DNA of 64,000 nucleotides, taken from the NCBI RefSeq assembly GCF_008642275.1, contig NZ_CP029189.1:620001-684000 (forward strand). The letters run 5' to 3'. The notes beneath the pieces are model-generated. The model was given only the letters and a program-made list of their open reading frames with translations, was not told where the DNA came from and ran no database searches. Below, in pieces: positions 1 through 6,334 of the stretch; the first letter of the stretch is position 1, and each line of letters starts with the position of its first letter. Origin of the DNA: Streptomyces venezuelae. Lineage in GTDB: Bacteria > Actinomycetota > Actinomycetes > Streptomycetales > Streptomycetaceae. Made by a program: the position numbers and the translations under genes.

Positions 1-227
1 TGCTGGACTTCACCGCCGACCGCCGCCTGCGTGGATCGGCGGCGGGCCGGGAGAGCCTGCTGCGGTACGCCGCCGGGGCGGCGAGGAACGACCTCGGGCT
101 GGGCGCCGTACTGGTACGGCCGGACGGCATCGTCGCCTGGGCGGGCGACCCCGGCTTCGCACGCGAGGCGTGCGAGCGGGCCGTCGGCCGGTGGTTCGGC
201 CTTCCGGGCCGGGGAGTGCCCGCATGA
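1..227 (+). CDS. FAD-dependent aromatic monooxygenase, C-terminal end (partial)
   Basis: The reading frame starting at base 3 runs open to a TGA at 225-227 and encodes the last 74 residues of a protein whose start lies outside the window. The stretch GAVLVRPDGIVAWAG matches the C-terminal thioredoxin-like end of PheA/TfdB-type flavin monooxygenases (rifampicin monooxygenase and polyketide hydroxylase relatives), which hydroxylate aromatic rings using FAD and NAD(P)H. Catalytic and FAD-binding parts are not visible here, so the substrate cannot be inferred. The family call rests only on this tail. Confidence 0.7.
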   Translation, partial: LDFTADRRLRGSAAGRESLLRYAAGAARNDLGLGAVLVRPDGIVAWAGDPGFAREACERAVGRWFGLPGRGVPA

Positions 228-315
228 GCCTCACCCTGCGGCCCCTGCGCCTGCTGGAGTGAGCGGGCGGGGTCCCGCGAGCGCCCGTGGCACCGGCCGG
301 GTGCCCGCAGGGCCC

Positions 316-1263
316 TCAGCCGAGGGTGGCCGCGTACGTGGTCTGGGTGCGGTACTTCCACGTCGGGCTCGCGTTCCAGGGGTTGGGCATGACCGTGCTG
401 GTCGCGTACGCGTAGCCCGCGCCGCGGTCGAAGGCCGTGCGCAGGGTGGCGCGCATCGCCTCGGGGCCGGGGACGTCGTGGACCAGGTGCCAGAACGCCG
501 TTCCGTCCGGGTCGAGTTCGGCGCCGGAGCGGTAGCCGGAGAGGTGGTCGAAGACGTTGCCGCCGAGCCAGCCGGCGCCGGTGTACGCGGCGTACGTGTC
601 CTCGAACGTGACGAAGACGTCCGCGGTGCGGTGGCCGGGCTCCAGGTAGCAGTCGGCTATGGCGGTGCCGGGGTTGTTGACGACGAGGTCGGGGGCGGCG
701 GGGTCGATGGCGTCCATCCGCTCCTGGACGTGGCGGCGCAGCTCGGCGTAGTAGTCGCGGGTGGAGTTGGCGGGGCCGCAGTCGCGGCTGACGACGTCGA
801 AGAAGATGCCGTCGACGTGGAGGCGGCCGTCGGGGGGCTGCAGGTAGTTGTCGACGGAGGCCTTGACCGCGGCGATGTCGCGGTTGCCGTGGTCGGTGTG
901 GACGTAGCCGAGCACCCGGGTCTTCTCGCCGGTGGAGGTGGTACGGGCGCGCAGGGCGTCGGCGCGGGAGCGCCAGGGGCCGTCGAACGGGGAGTCGCCG
1001 TTGCCCGGGTTCAGTACGACCACCGAGGGGGCCGGAGCGGTGGTGGTGAGGTCGGTCAGCATGGGGTCGTTGGCCCAGACGTACGCGGGGACGCCGATCT
1101 CCAGGCCCCGGACGCCCGGCGGGCGGGGGATGACGGGCGGGTCGGCGGCCGGCGGGGCGGCCTGCCGGGGGGCGTCACGTGCCGCGGCGATGATGGCGGG
1201 CGCCGACACGGCCAACAAGGCAGTGGCCAGGGCGGCGTACAAGGCCTTCACAGCGCGAGGCAT
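316..1263 (-). CDS. Secreted spherulation-specific family 4 (GH135-like) protein
   Basis: The 315-residue product opens with a signal peptide (basic MPRAVK, then a hydrophobic Ala/Leu run ending near residue 26) and is probably exported. The body resembles spherulin-4 proteins, TIM-barrel proteins related to GH135/GH114 glycosidases: an opening EIGVPAYVW strand, a YVHTDHGNR strand, and an acidic VDGIFFDVVSRDC strand holding the likely catalytic Asp residues. I chose the ATG at 1261-1263 because GAAGGAA lies just upstream and the signal peptide starts there. The open frame extends 41 codons further up without a ribosome site. Related enzymes cut galactosaminogalactan-type polysaccharide; the substrate here is unknown. 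Confidence 0.82.
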   Translation of the reverse strand: MPRAVKALYAALATALLAVSAPAIIAAARDAPRQAAPPAADPPVIPRPPGVRGLEIGVPAYVWANDPMLTDLTTTAPAPSVVVLNPGNGDSPFDGPWRSRADALRARTTSTGEKTRVLGYVHTDHGNRDIAAVKASVDNYLQPPDGRLHVDGIFFDVVSRDCGPANSTRDYYAELRRHVQERMDAIDPAAPDLVVNNPGTAIADCYLEPGHRTADVFVTFEDTYAAYTGAGWLGGNVFDHLSGYRSGAELDPDGTAFWHLVHDVPGPEAMRATLRTAFDRGAGYAYATSTVMPNPWNASPTWKYRTQTTYAATLG

Positions 1264-1422
1264 GAACGTTCCTTCGGCGGCGGCTGGGGGGGCGACCCGA
1301 GGAACACTAGACGGGCGGCCCGTCGTGCAAGGCCGAACCGGGCGCATTCGTATGAGGAACAGAAGAGCGAGTCGTCGCCTCATCATGTGAATCTCCCGGA
1401 TCCCCAGGACCGGTGACAGGTG

Positions 1423-1467
1423 CGGGCCGGTCGGGCCGGTCGGGCCGGTCGGGCCGGTCGGGCCGGT
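1423..1467. repeat. Five tandem copies of the 9-mer CGGGCCGGT
   Basis: Five exact head-to-tail copies of CGGGCCGGT lie between the spherulin-like gene and the end of the LysR remnant. They are not spaced like a CRISPR array. This looks like a slippage-prone simple repeat at the junction of a damaged region. Confidence 0.85.
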
Positions 1468-1471
1468 GTGG

Positions 1472-1850
1472 TCAAGTCAGTGCGGTCGTGTGGTCGGGGT
1501 GGTGGGCGGCGACGACGTCGTGGGCGGCTCGGACGAGAGCCGCGACGGCTGCGGATCGCGAGGTCTCCGGCCGGGCGACCATGACCGCGCTGGGGCCGAG
1601 GCCGGTGACCGGCCGGTATGCGATGTCCGGGCGCTGGTGCCCTTCGGTGGTGGAACGGGACGGGATCGCCACCCCCTGCCCCAGCGCGACCACCTCCAGG
1701 AGCTGCTCGACGCCGGCCACGTGCGGCCCCTCAGGAGGTGGTGGAGGGGTCGGCCCCCTTCCCGCGCGGGATCGGTTCGCCCGTGAGGCCGGTCAGCCGC
1801 AGTCGCCGGCGTCCGGCCAGGCGGTGCGCGGGGGGGTGCCCCTATGGGTT
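1472..1850 (-). pseudogene. LysR-family regulator remnant (C-terminal part, frameshifted)
   Basis: The minus strand encodes a recognisable end of a LysR substrate-binding domain: VEQLLEVVALGQGVAI, then RPDIAYRPVTGLGPS, ending at a stop at 1472-1474. Further upstream, in another frame, HRLAGRRRLRLTGLTGEP matches the preceding segment of the same domain. At least one frameshift or small deletion near 1730-1760 therefore breaks the gene. The helix-turn-helix half is missing and the sequence runs directly into the IS110-type element. The nearest start (GTG 1718-1720) would make only 82 residues, so this is a dead fragment. Confidence 0.75.
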
Positions 1851-1853
1851 TCG

Positions 1854-3056
1854 TCAACCTGTGGGGGCGGGTTGGGGTTCGTAGAAGGTGCCGTCGCGGA
1901 GCATCGCGAAGAGCACGTCGGCTCGTCGTCTCGCGAGGCAGAGGAGGGCCTGGGTGTGGTGCTTGCCCTGGCTGATCTTCTTGTCGTAGTAGGTGCGGGA
2001 TGCCGGGTCGGCCAAAGCGGCGAACGCGGAGAGGAAGAAGGCGCGTTTGAGCTGCTTGTTTCCGCGCCGGGACGGTTGTTCACCGCGGATCGAGGAGCCC
2101 GAACTGCGGGTCGCTGGGGCGAGGCCTGCGTAGGCGGCGAGGTGGGCGGCGGATGGGAAGCTGGATCCGTCGCCGACGTCGATGAGGATGCGGGCTCCGG
2201 TCCTGACGCCGATCCCCGGCATGGACGTCAGGACCTTGGAAAGAGGGTGTGCCTCCAGCAGTTCCTCGATCCTTGTGGCGAGGAGTCTGCGCTGGTCAAG
2301 CACCGCTTGGAGCGAGGTGGCGAGGCTGGGGACGATCAGCGCGGCCGCGTCCGTTCCGGGCACCACGACGGTCTGTTCGTCCAGGGCGGTGAAGATGTCC
2401 TCGACCAGCCGCTCGGCCATCCGTGGTGCCTTCGGACGTATCGATGTGATCAGACGGCGGCGTCCGGCCTTGCGGATCTGGGCCGGGGAACCGAACTGGT
2501 CCAGGAGTTTGAGCACGGCCGGATGCTGCACTCGCGGCCCCAGGACCCGCTCCAGTGATGGATGGATCTGCGTGAGCAGGCCCCGGAGCCGGTTGCTGAT
2601 GCGAGTGGCTTCGCCGGCCAGGTCGTCGTCGAAGCCGACGATCATCTCCAGCTCGGCGATGGTCTCGTCCTCGAGGTCGACCGAGCGGAGCGTATGGGGC
2701 ATGACGCGGGCGGCGTCCGCGATGACGAACGCGTCGCGGGCATCGGTCTTGGCCTCCCCTGGATAAAGATCGGCGATTCGCCGCATCGTCAGCCCCGGCA
2801 GATAGGCGACCGGGCAGCCCATGTCCCGGGCTACCGCCAGGGGCAGGGCGCCGATCGAGGCCGGCTGGTCGACGACCACGAGCACCGTTCCGTGCTTGGC
2901 CTGCAGCTTTCCGAAGACCTCGCGGAGCCTGGGTTCGCTGTTGGGCAGCCGTTTGTCGAAGGCCTTCTTCCCGGCCGGGGTGACGGCGGTGGCATGGTGT
3001 TCGCCCTTGCCGACGTCCAGGCCGAGGAAGGCGCCGATGTCGCTGATGTCGATCAC
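1854..3056 (-). CDS. IS110-family transposase (DEDD recombinase)
   Basis: This 400-residue protein has the usual IS110 length. The N-terminal RuvC-like DEDD domain begins with FLGLDVGKGEHH (Asp14), continues with VVVDQPASIG (Asp63) and carries KTDARDAFVIAD (Asp105 and Asp108). The C-terminal Transposase_20 domain includes SMPGIGVRTGARIL and a Ser-rich GLAPATRSSGSS motif where the catalytic serine is expected. I chose the GTG at 3054-3056 because GGAGG lies about 6 bases upstream and the domain starts at once; the open frame extends much further up but as non-coding DNA. No internal stop or frameshift is seen, so the enzyme may be active. Confidence 0.92.
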   Translation of the reverse strand: MIDISDIGAFLGLDVGKGEHHATAVTPAGKKAFDKRLPNSEPRLREVFGKLQAKHGTVLVVVDQPASIGALPLAVARDMGCPVAYLPGLTMRRIADLYPGEAKTDARDAFVIADAARVMPHTLRSVDLEDETIAELEMIVGFDDDLAGEATRISNRLRGLLTQIHPSLERVLGPRVQHPAVLKLLDQFGSPAQIRKAGRRRLITSIRPKAPRMAERLVEDIFTALDEQTVVVPGTDAAALIVPSLATSLQAVLDQRRLLATRIEELLEAHPLSKVLTSMPGIGVRTGARILIDVGDGSSFPSAAHLAAYAGLAPATRSSGSSIRGEQPSRRGNKQLKRAFFLSAFAALADPASRTYYDKKISQGKHHTQALLCLARRRADVLFAMLRDGTFYEPQPAPTG

Positions 3057-3290
3057 GTGCGTCCTCCGGTCGTCCTCGCCCGGCCGTCCCTCGGCACCGA
3101 TCGCCACATCCACATTACGAAGAGCCTCCCGACCTGCGGAAAGGCCGGTGGTCATGCCCCTAATCAGCGGTCTGTCGATGCCTCCGGAGCTGGTGACACC
3201 ACCCCCCAGGCCATGCGATCGACAGGGGGAGAAAGTCATGCCAACTCCGGAGGCCGGGCGCCCCATTGCGGGGCCACCAAGAAGGTAATG
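3057..3290 (-). ncRNA. Candidate bridge-RNA region of the IS110 element
   Basis: The non-coding stretch upstream of the transposase is where IS110-group elements encode their bridge RNA, which pairs with target and donor DNA. Two inverted repeats suggest folding: 3180-3193 against 3241-3254 (13 of 14 positions complementary, core CCTCCGGAG/CTCCGGAGG), and CTGTCGAT at 3172-3179 against ATCGACAG near 3219-3226. The location and pairing are visible; the existence of an RNA is inferred from the family, and loop specificity was not worked out. Confidence 0.35.
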
Positions 3291-3299
3291 GGGAGGAGG

Positions 3300-3467
3300 A
3301 CGGCCCGTCGCGGCTCGACCAGGAGCGTCTGGGAGTCCGGCCCCCGGCCGTCGAACGGGCTGCGCACGGCGGAGGGGGGCGCGGCGGTGGCGGTCGGCCT
3401 GGCAACGGCGGGCGAGGACGGCCCGACGGGCGCCTTCTGTGCCGAGGACGGGCCGATTCCCCGGTGA
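3300..3467 (+). pseudogene. Short-chain dehydrogenase remnant (C-terminal end)
   Basis: The plus-strand frame ending at TGA 3465-3467 reads GLRTAEGGAAVAVGLATAGE followed by DGPTGAFCAEDGPIPR. This is the classic tail of actinobacterial SDR enzymes, where the end is usually GPTG.FF.(D/E)..PIPW. The Rossmann fold and the catalytic Tyr/Lys are absent and the fragment begins at the insertion-sequence boundary. Changes from the consensus, such as the final Trp to Arg, suggest it is decaying. Its orientation away from the LysR remnant suggests the two were once a divergent regulator/target pair. Confidence 0.65.
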
Positions 3468-3563
3468 GGCCGTCTGCCGACAGGGGTGGAGGTGGACGGG
3501 TCCGCGTGGCGTGCTCGGGACGGACTGCTCTGCCGTCGACGAACACCACCCCGATCGGGCGCA

Positions 3564-3577
3564 ACGGTCATTACCGT
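3564..3577. promoter_or_regulatory. Palindromic site ahead of the dienelactone-hydrolase-like gene
   Basis: ACGGT-CATT-ACCGT is a perfect 5+5 inverted repeat starting 22 bases before the ATG at 3586. Its position suggests an operator or promoter-proximal protein site. No cognate regulator can be named. Confidence 0.4.
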
Positions 3578-3585
3578 CCTGTCGT

Positions 3586-4311
3586 ATGACGACGATCACG
3601 ACCCGTACGGTCGAATACCCGGCCGACGACCTGACGATGACCGGATACCTCGCACTCCCGGCCGGTGCCGGGCGCCGACCCGCGGTCCTGATCGGACCCG
3701 AGGGGATGGGGCTCAGCGATGCCGAGCGCCGACGGGCCGACGCTCTCGCCGAACTGGGCTACGTGGCGCTGGCCTTCGACCTCCACGGCGGACGGTACCT
3801 GGCGGACCCGGAGGCAATGCTGGCCCGTTGCATGCCGCTGCTCGCCGACCCCGACCGGATGCGGGGAATCGGTCACGCCGCACTCGACGTGTTGCGTGCC
3901 GAACCGCGGGCCGACCCCGACCGGACCGCCGCCATCGGCTACGGCACCGGGGGCGCGATCGCACTGGAACTCGGTCGTGACGGCGTCGACCTGCGCGCGA
4001 TCGGGACGGTCAACGCGCTGACCACGGGCCGACCGGGCGAGGCGGCACGCATTCGCTGCCCCGTATGGGCCGGGGTCGGATCGGAAGACCCGATCATGCC
4101 GCCCGCGCAACGGGTGGCGTTCGCCGAAGAGATGCAGGCCGCAGGGGTCGACTGGCGCCTGGTGGTCTACGGCGGCGCCTTGCACGCCTTCCACCACCCG
4201 CCGGTCGACCACACCACGGTCCCGGGCGTCGGCCACCACCCGCGGCACGCACAACGAGCCTGGCGTGACGTCGTCGCCCTGCTCGCCGAGTGCCTGCCCG
4301 TCACGGATTGA
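3586..4311 (+). CDS. Dienelactone hydrolase-like alpha/beta protein lacking the usual nucleophile
   Basis: The 241-residue protein has the dienelactone hydrolase fold: a PADDLTMTGYLALPAG start, an RRPAVLIGPEGMGL oxyanion-region segment, a GSEDPIMPP strand carrying the catalytic Asp and GGALHAFHHP carrying the catalytic His. In active enzymes the nucleophile elbow reads GYCFGG or GYSFGG; here it is GYGTGG, so Gly replaces the Cys/Ser. Hydrolysis by the usual triad is therefore doubtful, and the protein may bind its ligand or act differently. The ATG at 3586 begins directly with the domain. No partner genes are intact next to it. Confidence 0.82.
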   Translation: MTTITTRTVEYPADDLTMTGYLALPAGAGRRPAVLIGPEGMGLSDAERRRADALAELGYVALAFDLHGGRYLADPEAMLARCMPLLADPDRMRGIGHAALDVLRAEPRADPDRTAAIGYGTGGAIALELGRDGVDLRAIGTVNALTTGRPGEAARIRCPVWAGVGSEDPIMPPAQRVAFAEEMQAAGVDWRLVVYGGALHAFHHPPVDHTTVPGVGHHPRHAQRAWRDVVALLAECLPVTD

Positions 4312-4368
4312 TCCGACCGGCTCCTGACACCGCTCCGGCCCGCCGCCGTACGCGCGTGCGGCCTCCCG

Positions 4369-5067
4369 TCACACGGCCGGCAGTCCGACCCCGTGCGCGA
4401 GCTGGTCCGCGGCGTGCGCGAAGAAGGTGGCGCGGTCCTCGACGACCCGGTTGAACTGGCCGAACAGTTCGGAGGACACCAGCCCCACCAGCTGCGCCCA
4501 GGAGGCGACCAGAGCGGCGGTGACCGCCGGGGGCAGGCCCTCGGCGAAGTCTGCGGTCATCCGGTCGGCCTCGGGGCGCAGGGCGGGCGGCAGCGGCGGG
4601 AGGGCGAGGCCGGGGCCCTCGTACGCGGCGCGGAGGATGCCGATGAGGGTGTTGGCGACGCGGGAGGCCGGGCCCACGGTGTCGACGGGGGCGCTGTAGC
4701 CGGGAACCGGGGAACCGTAGATGAGGGCGTACTCGTGCGGGTGCTCCAGTGCCCAGGAGCGGACGGCCTCGCAGACGCCGATCCAGCGGGTGCGGGGCGG
4801 CGCCCCGGCGGCGCGGGCGCCGGCGTCGGCCGCCTCGGCGGCCGCGCCGATGCTGTCGTACGCGTCGATGATGAGGGCGGTGAGCAGGTCGTCCCGGCTG
4901 GGGAAGTACCGGTAGAGGGCGGAGGAGACCATGCCCAGTTCACGGGCGACGGCGCGCAGGGAGAGCTTCGCGGCGCCCTCGGCCGCGAGCATGCGGCGGG
5001 CCTCGTCCTTGATGGCGGCGGTGACCTCGATGCGGGCCCGCTCCCTGGCCCCTCGCACGGTGTTCAT
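4369..5067 (-). CDS. TetR/AcrR-family transcriptional regulator
   Basis: The 232-residue product has a TetR DNA-binding domain near residues 10-60 (AAEGAAKLSLRAVARELGM, then SSALYRYFPSRDDLL), followed by a helical ligand-binding domain of the WHG type (VCEAVRSWALEHPHEYALI). The ATG at 5065-5067 was chosen because the open frame above it crosses the promoter and operator region. It is divergent from the deazaflavin-dependent oxidoreductase gene at 5225, and the shared intergenic region carries three overlapping palindromic sites. It most likely represses that gene and itself; the inducer is unknown. Confidence 0.9.
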   Translation of the reverse strand: MNTVRGARERARIEVTAAIKDEARRMLAAEGAAKLSLRAVARELGMVSSALYRYFPSRDDLLTALIIDAYDSIGAAAEAADAGARAAGAPPRTRWIGVCEAVRSWALEHPHEYALIYGSPVPGYSAPVDTVGPASRVANTLIGILRAAYEGPGLALPPLPPALRPEADRMTADFAEGLPPAVTAALVASWAQLVGLVSSELFGQFNRVVEDRATFFAHAADQLAHGVGLPAV

Positions 5068-5127
5068 GCGGGTCAGTCTGCCACGGGAACGGAGCACTGC
5101 CCAGAAAACGGACCGCCGCTCCACTGC

Positions 5128-5194
5128 GAGAGCACTGCTCTTGTTTTGGCGCACCGATCCGTGCACACTGCTCTCAGGCGAGAGCAGTGCTCTC
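5128..5194. promoter_or_regulatory. Repeated palindromic operator in the TetR/DUF385 divergent promoter
   Basis: GAGAGCACTGCTCTT (5128-5142) and GAGAGCAGTGCTCTC (5180-5194) are copies of one 15-bp palindrome with centres 52 bases apart, about five helical turns. A third arrangement, CACTGCTCTC-AGGC-GAGAGCAGTG, occupies 5166-5189. A possible promoter for the rightward gene (TTGTTT at 5141-5146, CACACT at 5164-5169, 17-base spacer) lies between them. TetR binding is inferred from position and symmetry. Confidence 0.65.
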
Positions 5195-5224
5195 ACATTG
5201 AGGAAAGCGGCCCCGGAGGTCACG

Positions 5225-5683
5225 ATGAACGCGCCCACCCCGTACTACGCCCAGGCCACCCGGTTCGAGACCCGCTTCAACGCGCTCTTCGGCAGGCTGG
5301 CCCGCTTCGGCATCAGCCTGGCGGGCACCGCCGAGCTGTCGGTACGCGGCCGCACGTCCGGCGAGATGCAGCGGATCCCGGTCAACCCGCACACCTACGA
5401 GGGCGCCCAGTACCTGGTCTCTGCCCGCGGCCACTCCCAGTGGGTCCGCAACATGCGGGTGGCGGGCGGCGGCCAGCTGCGCGTGGGGCGCAAGGTGCGC
5501 GCGTTCACCGTCACCGAGATCACCGACCCGGCGCAGAAGGCCGACATCCTGCGCGCCTACCTGGAGAAGTGGGGCTGGGAGGTCAACCGGTTCTTCCAGG
5601 GAGTCACCGCCACGTCCTCCGGCGCCGAACTGCGGGCGGCCGCCGACGACCACCCGGTCTTCCGGATCACGGTGACCGGCTGA
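5225..5683 (+). CDS. Nitroreductase/quinone reductase family (DUF385, deazaflavin-dependent) protein
   Basis: The 152-residue protein matches the split-barrel DUF385/Ddn family, whose members use the deazaflavin F420 or related cofactors to reduce quinones or nitro compounds. Visible landmarks are the ELSVRGRTSGEMQRIPVNPH strand pair, YLVSARGHSQWVRNMRVAGG (the segment contacting the cofactor phosphates) and a C-terminal VFRITVTG strand. The ATG at 5225 follows a GGAGG-type site. It is divergent from a TetR gene and the operator suggests induction by a TetR ligand. Its tail overlaps, on the opposite strand, the open C-terminal extension of the neighbouring hypothetical gene. Confidence 0.85.
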   Translation: MNAPTPYYAQATRFETRFNALFGRLARFGISLAGTAELSVRGRTSGEMQRIPVNPHTYEGAQYLVSARGHSQWVRNMRVAGGGQLRVGRKVRAFTVTEITDPAQKADILRAYLEKWGWEVNRFFQGVTATSSGAELRAAADDHPVFRITVTG

Positions 5684-6321
5684 CCCGGCTGACCCGGCTG
5701 ACCCGCTGCCCGGGCGACGGCAACCGTCCGCGCGACAGCGCCCGTCCGCGCGACAGCGCCCGTCCGCACGGCGGCGCGCCGTCCGCACGGCGACGGGCCC
5801 GTCCGCACGGCCACAGGCCCGTCCCGACGGCGACGGCTCGGTCCGGACCGGTTCGGGCGCAGCCCGTCCACCAGCCGCTCCCACGCGTGATGCCGCCACA
5901 GCCAGAGCGGCAGCTCCCGGTGCGGAACGAACGACCACAGGTCGTCGTCGGCCCCGTTGCCGCGTGGACAGCGACGCAGCAGTTCCAGACAGCGCCGGTC
6001 CACCGTGCGGTGGAGCCTCGCCACATGTGCCGGGGCGATGACCCCCTGTCGGCGGACCTCCCGGTCCGCCGACTCCAACGCCCGCGCGACCAAGGGGAGC
6101 ACAGCCCCCGGGTCGGCGTGGTTGAGGGCGAGCCCGATCACCACCACCCCGGCGTTCGGCTCGCCGCGCTCGAACGCGGCGAGGACGGCATCCGGCCGGT
6201 CCACCCCCAGCAGGTTCCTGCCGCCCCGCCGGTCGTCGCCACCGTCGCCGCCGGCCGGGCGGGTACCCGTACCGCTGTCCGGGCCCGGGCCGTCGGCCTC
6301 GGCTTCGCCGATCCCGCCCAC
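5557..6321 (-). CDS. Hypothetical HEAT-like protein with a low-complexity tail
   Basis: The family is not named, but the core is protein-like: DAVLAAFERGEPNAGVVVIG, then LVARALESADREVRRQGVIA and LWSFVPHRELPLWLWRHH. Paired helices of this kind resemble HEAT-type repeats seen in small streptomycete proteins of unknown function. The GTG start at 6319-6321 is 14 bases after the stop of the flavoenzyme gene upstream, so the two are probably co-transcribed. Beyond about residue 160 the frame runs through a tandem repeat and into the antisense of the DUF385 gene before stopping. Related proteins probably end earlier, so the tail may come from loss of an original stop. Confidence 0.55.
   Translation of the reverse strand: MGGIGEAEADGPGPDSGTGTRPAGGDGGDDRRGGRNLLGVDRPDAVLAAFERGEPNAGVVVIGLALNHADPGAVLPLVARALESADREVRRQGVIAPAHVARLHRTVDRRCLELLRRCPRGNGADDDLWSFVPHRELPLWLWRHHAWERLVDGLRPNRSGPSRRRRDGPVAVRTGPSPCGRRAAVRTGAVARTGAVARTVAVARAAGQPGQPGQPVTVIRKTGWSSAAARSSAPEDVAVTPWKNRLTSQPHFSR
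5725..5838. repeat. Six degenerate 18-20 bp tandem units beginning CGTCC
   Basis: Units starting at 5725, 5743, 5761, 5780, 5800 and 5820 each begin CGTCC(G/C)C or similar; the first two 18-mers are identical. The array sits within the C-terminal part of the minus-strand hypothetical gene and codes there for Arg/Thr/Val/Ala-rich repeats. It looks like slippage expansion. Confidence 0.7.
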
Positions 6322-6334
6322 GACGGACGGGGCC

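Larger units (their letters stand above)
1845..3290 (-). mobile_element. IS110-family insertion sequence (ends approximate)
   Basis: A single transposase gene with about 230 bases of non-coding DNA upstream of it and almost none downstream fits the layout of IS110-group elements. No clear terminal inverted repeats or target duplications are seen, as is usual for this family, so both ends are estimates: from where LysR-like sequence stops (about 1845) to where SDR-like sequence resumes (about 3290-3300). The element lies between a truncated LysR gene and a truncated SDR gene that point away from each other, so the missing starts of both probably went when it inserted or rearranged. Confidence 0.7.

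Noticed and set aside
224..262. ATGA-overlapping 12-codon frame after the partial monooxygenase gene
   Set aside because: Too short, no supporting motif, and no downstream gene that it would lead.
1423..1467. Regularly repeated 9-mers considered as a CRISPR array
   Set aside because: Copies are contiguous with no spacers and no cas genes are present.
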